From the IMG/VR virus record IMGVR_UViG_3300044695_005329, positions 1 to 20,058 of that record: a stretch of 20,058 bases of DNA; one strand, written 5' to 3'. This DNA is from a virus. The notes beneath the pieces are model-generated. The model ran no database searches. It worked only from the letters and a program-made list of their open reading frames with translations, and was not told where the DNA came from. Position numbers and translations under genes: made by a program. Shown here one piece after another: positions 15,640-20,058 of this stretch. The stretch's first letter is position 1. The number at the start of each line of letters is the position of its first letter.

Positions 15640-16179
15640 ATGTTAGAATTGATAGTAGGAAAATCGGCCGCATCTAAGATCCTTAAAAGCGGCATAAATG
15701 TATTGACGGCCTCTGACTCTGATCTGGAGTATATAGCTGGTAAAAACGCGGCTCAGAAGCTCAAGGCGGCAAAGACAATCATGTATCCAACGGCAGAAGT
15801 TAAGACAATCAGATCCAGCAGCGACGCGGCTGAAATTTTGTATCCGTATCTCATGAACTTGGATCATGAAAAGTTTTATGTATTAGCTATGAGTAACAAT
15901 AACTCTGTAATTGACGTAATCAAAATAAGTGAGGGCGGCCTAACGGCAACAATTGTGGATCCTCGAATATTGTTTAAGCGTCTTTTGATCTCTGGGGCAA
16001 GCGGCTATATTTTAGCACACAATCACCCCAGCGGCAATATAAATCCGTCCAGAGAGGATCGAGAGCTTACCAGTAGATTGAAAGAGGGCGGCAATATTTT
16101 AAATTTAAGATGTTTAGATCATGTAATCATAGGCTGGAATAAAGAGTATTATTCATTTTTGGATAATTCAGATCTGTAA
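15640..16179 (+). CDS. RadC-like JAB/MPN domain protein
   Basis: I choose the ATG at 15640 (179 residues, MLELIVGKSAAS...) because the longer in-frame start at 15577 lies before the terminator stem and would encode it. The protein has a short helical N-terminal part (up to about residue 55) and a JAMM/JAB domain from about 58 on, in which HNHPSGNINPSRED (about 127-140) supplies the His-x-His-x10-Asp zinc ligands; it ends with RCLDHVIIGWNKEYYSFLD. This is the RadC family (about 220 residues in bacteria, so it is shorter at the N-terminus). RadC was named for a repair phenotype but its role is not settled; related proteins are common on phages and mobile elements, often near anti-restriction genes. 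It follows a terminator and precedes the SSB-tail gene. Confidence 0.88.
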   Translation: MLELIVGKSAASKILKSGINVLTASDSDLEYIAGKNAAQKLKAAKTIMYPTAEVKTIRSSSDAAEILYPYLMNLDHEKFYVLAMSNNNSVIDVIKISEGGLTATIVDPRILFKRLLISGASGYILAHNHPSGNINPSREDRELTSRLKEGGNILNLRCLDHVIIGWNKEYYSFLDNSDL

Positions 16180-16205
16180 TTTTTTTAACCTTAAAAATCA
16201 ATATC

Positions 16206-16643
16206 ATGTATAAGTTTTGTATGTATTATGATCCGAGAACTGGAGAACTGATTGAGCAATGTTTTGTAAAAGTCATAGAATTAACTCATGAAAAATCGGC
16301 CGTAAAAAGAGCATTAGTTGAGTATAAGCCTCCAGTCAAAAGCATAAGTTTTTATAAACCGAGAGCGAAGCTTGTAGAACCTTTGATGTATAATTCAGAT
16401 TTAAGATTTGTATTGTTTTATAATATGAGAGAGTTTATAATTGAAGCAAAAGCAATATTTTATAAGCATCCAGATCAAAAATTCATAGACAAAAGCACAC
16501 CGTATATAATCAATGAGTTAAAATGTAATGGATCCGAAAAAAGTATGGAAGAGCTACAAAAAATAATAGGAGCACCGCAGCATATAATTGATCGGGAGCT
16601 TCAAGATAAACTACTGGACTATGTAGATGAGCTACCTTTTTAA
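16206..16643 (+). CDS. Unknown protein with an SSB-type C-terminal tip
   Basis: The 145-residue protein is lysine-rich with a strand-rich N-terminal half (MYKFCMYYDPRTGELIEQCF, FYKPRAKLVEPLMYNS) and a helical C-terminal half (EELQKIIGAPQHIIDREL). It ends in DYVDELPF, an acidic tail with the Asp/Glu-x-Pro-Phe tip typical of SSB proteins; compare NEDLPF at the end of ssb in this window. No OB-fold is visible. The tip could let the protein recruit or compete for SSB partners such as helicases, RecO or primase; that is inference. It follows RadC after 26 bases and is the last gene before the parS-like sites and terminator. Confidence 0.6.
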   Translation: MYKFCMYYDPRTGELIEQCFVKVIELTHEKSAVKRALVEYKPPVKSISFYKPRAKLVEPLMYNSDLRFVLFYNMREFIIEAKAIFYKHPDQKFIDKSTPYIINELKCNGSEKSMEELQKIIGAPQHIIDRELQDKLLDYVDELPF

Positions 16644-16652
16644 AGCATTTAA

Positions 16653-16668
16653 TGTTCCACGTGGAACG
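16653..16668. promoter_or_regulatory. parS-like site 1
   Basis: TGTTCCACGTGGAACG contains a perfect 14-bp palindrome (16654-16667). It matches 15 of 16 bases of the chromosomal parS variant TGTTCCACGTGGAACA, the binding site for ParB in the ParABS partition system. It lies 10 bases after the last gene stop, in a 227-base gene-free region. Confidence 0.75.
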
Positions 16669-16706
16669 TAAAAAAAATAAATTACACTAAGTGTTAGTTA
16701 AAAAAT

Positions 16707-16722
16707 TATTCCACGTGGAACC
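16707..16722. promoter_or_regulatory. parS-like site 2
   Basis: TATTCCACGTGGAACC contains a 12-bp palindrome (16709-16720) and matches 14 of 16 bases of the same parS variant. Its centre is 54 bases from that of site 1 (about five helical turns). The stretch between is A/T-rich and holds a weak inverted repeat (ACTAA-GTG-TTAGT, 16686-16698). Confidence 0.7.
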
Positions 16723-16726
16723 GTAT

Positions 16727-16755
16727 AGGCCTCTCAGATCGAGAGGCTTTTTTTT
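16727..16755 (+). terminator. Strong intrinsic terminator before the head module
   Basis: GCCTCTC (16729-16735) pairs perfectly with GAGAGGC (16741-16747) around loop AGATC, extended by G·T and A-T pairs, followed by eight T residues (16748-16755). It ends the transcript carrying the RadC-like and SSB-tail genes. It starts 5 bases after parS-like site 2. Confidence 0.88.
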
Positions 16756-16794
16756 GTTTTTAAAATATCGTTACAATGTGAGTAAACCGCTGTA

Positions 16795-16802
16795 TATATT
16801 TG
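16795..16802 (+). promoter_or_regulatory. Probable promoter -7 element for the head module
   Basis: TATATTTG matches TAnnTTTG exactly and lies 68 bases before the protease ATG, just after the terminator. The -33 region about 20 bases upstream is TTAC, a poor match to TTTG, so this promoter may be weak or need an activator. The following TGACAA repeats the sequence after the 14.7-kb -7 element. The rest of 16803-16870 holds no other recognisable signal. Confidence 0.55.
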
Positions 16803-16870
16803 TGACAAATTAAGATCATGTATCATTCAGATCTCAAAGGGGTATATATTTAGCAATCTAATATCGTAAA

Positions 16871-17848
16871 ATGGCCGTAGAATTAAATATTTTCGGAGTC
16901 ATAGGTGACAATAAGGGACAAAGCAAAGACGCTGTAACAGAGGCTCTCAGACTGGCTGGAGGGCAAGATGTTACCGTCAATATCTCATCCTCTGGTGGAT
17001 CTGTATTCGAGGGGCTTGCAATGGCCGCAATTTTATCTCAATATTCGGGTAAAACAACTGCGAAGGGACTTGGAATAGTGGCCTCTGCGGCAACAATTGT
17101 CATGCTATCTTGTAATGAAAAGATCATGACAAAAAATTCATTCTTTATGATGCATAATTCTTGGGGCGGCTCAGAGGGTAATGCGTCTGAAATGGAAAGA
17201 ACCGTAGAGCTACTCAAGAAAATAGATGAGCAAATGGCTCAGATATATGTTGCTCAGATCGAGAGTAAAGAGAAGCTGGTAGACGGATCAAAGGAAAAGA
17301 CATTGATCAAAGTTAAGCAGATGATGCAAGATGAGACATGGCTAACAGCAGACGAGGCACTCGAGTATGGTTTTATAGACAAAGTCATTGAAGAGGATAC
17401 GCAATTCACTCAATTATATCAAGATAGTTATGCCTATGTAAGGGCAGAAGCTAATTTTAAAAACATTCCAAAACAGATAAAGAATATGCAATCTGAGAAA
17501 AAAACTATTTTACAGCAAGTCGCTACATGGCTTGGACTGAAAGCAGAGATTACAGTTGAAGAGGAACCAACGGTAACGGATCCAATTGAAGAGGAGCCTC
17601 AAGTAGAAGCAACCCCAGAGCAAAACAATGATCCCAAAAAAGAGGATCTGGAAAATAATCTTGCTGAGTTGCAAAAGAAAGTGGAACAAAAGCAAAAAGA
17701 ACTTGAAGAGATTGAGGCAAACATTGCTTCAAAAATAGCTTACAAAGCAGATCCGAAAAATGAGAGTCAAACTGATAAAATTGGTTTTACTCAAGATCAG
17801 ATTTTGCAAGCTTCAAATTTCATAAATTCACTAATCAATAAAAATTAA
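16871..17848 (+). CDS. ClpP-like prohead protease with scaffold-like C-terminus
   Basis: The 325-residue protein has a ClpP-type serine protease domain (residues about 5-175): NISSSGGSVFEGLAMAAIL near 37-55 is the oxyanion strand, GIVASAATIVM (Ser72 as nucleophile) follows near 68-78, FFMMHNSWGG carries the likely catalytic His95, and MQDETWLTADEALEYGFID (about 152-170) supplies the aspartate side (Asp154 candidate). The C-terminal 120 residues are acidic (VEEEPTVTDPIEEEPQVE) then a coiled coil (NNLAELQKKVEQKQKELEEI), as in phage proteases fused to a scaffold. Such proteins help assemble the prohead and then cleave capsid or scaffold, including themselves. It heads the putative capsid operon, 5 bases before the next gene. 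Confidence 0.85.
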   Translation: MAVELNIFGVIGDNKGQSKDAVTEALRLAGGQDVTVNISSSGGSVFEGLAMAAILSQYSGKTTAKGLGIVASAATIVMLSCNEKIMTKNSFFMMHNSWGGSEGNASEMERTVELLKKIDEQMAQIYVAQIESKEKLVDGSKEKTLIKVKQMMQDETWLTADEALEYGFIDKVIEEDTQFTQLYQDSYAYVRAEANFKNIPKQIKNMQSEKKTILQQVATWLGLKAEITVEEEPTVTDPIEEEPQVEATPEQNNDPKKEDLENNLAELQKKVEQKQKELEEIEANIASKIAYKADPKNESQTDKIGFTQDQILQASNFINSLINKN

Positions 17849-17853
17849 TACAA

Positions 17854-18630
17854 ATGGCATTCAATAAAGAAAACTTCTTTCAAGAAGGTAACAGTGAGGA
17901 GTATTTTTTCTCAAGAACTAATCCTTTGGCAAACGCAGCAAATGCTGAGATCCTAAAAATTGAAGAGTGCGGAGCTTGTACTCTGGAGCTTGTAGGTGTA
18001 TTAAGCTATGATCAAGTGACAAAAGTAGCAGATCTTAAACTTGGTAACCCTACAAACACTTATGATTTTAAGTATATCAAAATGCAGATAACTGACGGAA
18101 AAGGTAATTTTGTTACTACCGTTGGTACTGGAATTGATCCAAATGTAGAAGTTGATGCAACAAGTCTTTTAGGCTCGAACTGGACGGTAACAATAATCAT
18201 GGAGACTGGAGAAGGCAATTTGTTGTCATGCGGCTGTAAAGTTGTGTACAACTTGAGCTGGGACGGCTCTGAATTAGTTTTGGATACAGTATCTATGAAG
18301 CTCCCAGTTCTTGCTCTTTATGAAGTAGACGGAACTGTATCAATTACAGCAATTGATCTTGGATCATTCCCAGACGGCACAAACATACCATTCCAAGTGG
18401 AACTCCATAATACTGGTTCTACAGTTCTAACAGTAGCAAGCGCAACGGCTAATGCTGATATTGTGAGTGCTACATTACCGCAGTTCGCTGGTGTTATTTA
18501 TCCTAACCAAAAGTATGTTCTTAGTGCGGTAGCAGACGGAACACTCGGAGCTGGGGTACAATCTGGATCAATCGACTTTGTAAGTGACGGTGGTACAATT
18601 ACATTAAATGTAACTTGGACTTTAGTATAA
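17854..18630 (+). CDS. Putative capsid decoration protein with Ig-like domain
   Basis: The 258-residue protein is almost all beta. The N-terminus (MAFNKENFFQEGNSEEYFFS) leads into strand-rich segments (CTLELVGVLSYDQVTKVADL, KYIKMQITDGKGNFVTTVG, NWTVTIIMETGEGN) with four cysteines (ECGAC, SCGC). From about residue 160 a domain with IDLGSFPDGTNIPFQVELHN, TGSTVLTVASA, LPQFAGVIYPNQKYVLSA, and a final strand SGSIDFVSDGGTITLNVTW resembles Ig-like domains of the choice-of-anchor/DUF1573 type. Its position between the prohead protease and the putative major capsid protein suggests a head decoration or stabilising protein. Ig-like domains on capsids commonly act in surface interactions. The fold call is moderately sure; the role is inference. 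Confidence 0.6.
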   Translation: MAFNKENFFQEGNSEEYFFSRTNPLANAANAEILKIEECGACTLELVGVLSYDQVTKVADLKLGNPTNTYDFKYIKMQITDGKGNFVTTVGTGIDPNVEVDATSLLGSNWTVTIIMETGEGNLLSCGCKVVYNLSWDGSELVLDTVSMKLPVLALYEVDGTVSITAIDLGSFPDGTNIPFQVELHNTGSTVLTVASATANADIVSATLPQFAGVIYPNQKYVLSAVADGTLGAGVQSGSIDFVSDGGTITLNVTWTLV

Positions 18631-18659
18631 TTATCTAATCAAAAACAAAAAATAAAAAT

Positions 18660-19649
18660 ATGGCTAAATTTGAAGCAGGTCAGTTCCGTATTGGCCTCGT
18701 TGGAACTCAAGCACAAGAGATGCTTTTTAAACCAGTATTCTTTGATGCTGAGATCGACGAAATTTTTGAGACACTTGTGCTGGTCAATAACAAGCAACAA
18801 ATTGGGTACGTGGGTGCTATGGAAGACATCATGCAGCTTGCGAATGGTTGCGGCTGGACTCCAAAAGGTTCTCTGGGTCTCTTTGAGCGTTGCGTAGAAA
18901 CTGATGAGATCAAAGTAAATCTTGAATTGTGCTATGATGAATTTATCGGTACTGTTTATAAGCAGAAATTGAAAGCTGGTGTAAACAGTTCTAATCTCGA
19001 AGGAACCGTTTTCATGCAGATCTTAATGACAAGAATGCAGCAAGCTCTGAGAAAACAAATGATCAAACTTGCGTTTTTTGGCAACAAGGCCTCTGGAGAC
19101 GATGCTGTAAATTTGACCGACGGTATGTGGTCTGTTTATATTCCAGAGCTTGTAGCTGGTAATTTGGTTCCTTATATCAATTCTCAGAGCGGCACACCTT
19201 TGTCAGCTGGTGACGGTATCGATCTATTGACAGCGGTATGGGAAAATTCAAGCAATGTATTGTCAGCAGTTCCAGAGGCTCAGAAAGTATTCTTTGTTTC
19301 TGCGAATGTTTACCGTCAATACCTTCAAGATCTTCAAAACAATGGAGTATCATCTGCGGCTCACTTGACACTATTGACAAATGGTGCGCAGAGATTGACA
19401 TTCAACGGTATTGAAGTTAAGCCTATGTATGACTGGGAACAATACGCGACCAGCTATCTCGGAATTTCGAATGCTAATTTTGTAATGTACACAGAAAGAA
19501 CTAACATGGTTCTTGCTACCGACATTGCAAATCCTATCAATCAAGCTCTCGCATGGCATGATGAAGAGGATGAGAAACTGAAAGTAAAATCTAAATTCTA
19601 TTTAGGTTTCAACTACAAGCATTCAGATTTGATCACAGTTGCGTATTAA
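18660..19649 (+). CDS. Putative major capsid protein
   Basis: The 329-residue protein lies directly after the protease and decoration genes, the usual place for the capsid. It opens with MAKFEAGQFRIGLVGTQAQ, has a helical segment with FMQILMTRMQQALRKQMIKL (about 120-139), AFFGNKASGDD and a domain with VFFVSANVYRQYLQDLQNNG (about 220-239), typical of HK97-fold P-domain pattern (F-V-S-x-N-V-Y). It ends with FNGIEVKPMYDWEQYA, GISNANFVMYTERTN and a DEEDEKLKVKSKFYLGFNY block, as in capsids of Bacteroidota phages. The leader AAAAATATGG is A/T-rich. Length is typical. The HK97 assignment is based on pattern and context. Confidence 0.72.
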   Translation: MAKFEAGQFRIGLVGTQAQEMLFKPVFFDAEIDEIFETLVLVNNKQQIGYVGAMEDIMQLANGCGWTPKGSLGLFERCVETDEIKVNLELCYDEFIGTVYKQKLKAGVNSSNLEGTVFMQILMTRMQQALRKQMIKLAFFGNKASGDDAVNLTDGMWSVYIPELVAGNLVPYINSQSGTPLSAGDGIDLLTAVWENSSNVLSAVPEAQKVFFVSANVYRQYLQDLQNNGVSSAAHLTLLTNGAQRLTFNGIEVKPMYDWEQYATSYLGISNANFVMYTERTNMVLATDIANPINQALAWHDEEDEKLKVKSKFYLGFNYKHSDLITVAY

Positions 19650-19676
19650 TTTTTTCACAAATAAAAAAGTATATAT

Positions 19677-20058
19677 ATGAGCTGTTTAACAACTGGATTG
19701 AGCATCAATTGTGCTCAGAGCTGTAGTGGTGGTGTCTCTCGTTTCTGGGTTGCATCAAAAGAGGATGTATTAAACTTAAATATCACATCTGGAGTAGTTG
19801 ATGCGATCACTATGGACGGTCTTACAAAATTTTATGAGTTCGAACCTTACCAAGAAACTGCGACCTTCACAGAGACTGGAGAAAGAGCCAACTGTAACAC
19901 AGTGGTTACCCAAACTATGGTAGGCATTTTTCCATGTCACTCTCAAGATACCAGAGAGGCGGTACAAGCTATGCAAGATTGTTGCTGCGGATTTATTATG
20001 ATCCATGAAGAGAACAACGGTACGCGCTGGATCTGGGGCACTCCTAAAGATATAACTG
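19677..20058 (+). CDS. Cysteine-rich putative structural protein, 3' truncated
   Basis: The ATG at 19677 opens a frame that stays open to the window edge (127 codons visible). It begins MSCLTTGLSINCAQSCSGGV, continues RFWVASKEDVLNLNITSGVV and LTKFYEFEPYQETATFTETG, and later has CNTVVTQTMVGIFPC and DCCCGFIMI, so eight cysteines in 127 residues. The N-terminal pattern (a Cys-rich short leader, then GGVxRxW and a long strand) recalls a virion protein found next to capsid genes in Bacteroidota phages, possibly a tail tube or head-tail component. Its placement 27 bases after the capsid stop supports a structural role. The function and the end of the gene lie outside this window. Confidence 0.6.
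   Translation, partial: MSCLTTGLSINCAQSCSGGVSRFWVASKEDVLNLNITSGVVDAITMDGLTKFYEFEPYQETATFTETGERANCNTVVTQTMVGIFPCHSQDTREAVQAMQDCCCGFIMIHEENNGTRWIWGTPKDIT

Noticed and set aside
16686-16698. Inverted repeat ACTAA-GTG-TTAGT between the parS-like sites
   Set aside because: Arms of 5 bases in an A/T-rich spacer are within chance expectation; noted only as part of the parS region.
18670-18897. 75-residue frame inside the capsid gene
   Set aside because: It overlaps the well-supported capsid reading frame entirely on the same strand and has no recognisable protein character.
1-20058. tRNA, rRNA, CRISPR array, insertion sequence or attachment site
   Set aside because: No cloverleaf, repeat-spacer pattern, transposase, or integrase was found by eye.

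Overview
The window is a stretch of a tailed double-stranded DNA phage (free phage, prophage or phage-plasmid) that infects a member of the Bacteroidota. Evidence for the host group: AT-rich A/T leaders without Shine-Dalgarno sequences before most genes, two TAnnTTTG promoter elements (the Bacteroidota -7 consensus), and structural proteins of the kind seen in Bacteroidota phages. All genes lie on the + strand and are tightly packed, often with ATGA or short overlaps. No integrase, tRNA, CRISPR array or insertion sequence was seen.

Layout. (1) 2-1962: the 3' part of an IbrA-like PAPS-reductase-family gene, an overlapping IbrB-like ParB/sulfiredoxin-fold gene, and a small conserved phage protein. 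(2) 1976-4277: packaging and replication genes: DUF5681-type small terminase, a small membrane protein, single-stranded DNA-binding protein and large terminase. (3) 4308-10594: an orphan gene, a putative tail assembly chaperone with a strong -1 frameshift signature, a small two-helix membrane protein, putative head-tail joining proteins (one gp10-like), and two large putative tail-tip/baseplate proteins, one carrying a C1q-like domain. (4) 10598-14648: the tape measure protein and two small orphan genes. (5) 14680-16643: an accessory island with its own promoter and palindromic operator, holding two orphan genes, a terminator, a RadC-like protein and a protein with an SSB-type C-terminal tail. 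(6) 16644-16870: a 227-base control region with two near-perfect parS-type palindromes, a strong terminator and a promoter. (7) 16871-20058: the head module: ClpP-like protease with scaffold-like tail, Ig-domain putative decoration protein, putative major capsid protein, and a cysteine-rich structural protein cut by the window edge.

How they work together: the terminases pack DNA into heads built from the capsid module, with the ClpP-like protease probably maturing the shell. The chaperone pair probably coats the tape measure during tail assembly, and the tail-tip proteins probably contact the host surface. No portal gene was recognised, and the head genes follow the tail genes, so module order is unusual. 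The most notable signals are the parS-like pair, the frameshift site, the IbrA/IbrB pair together with a roughly threefold excess of GATC, and the operator-covered promoter at 14.7 kb.
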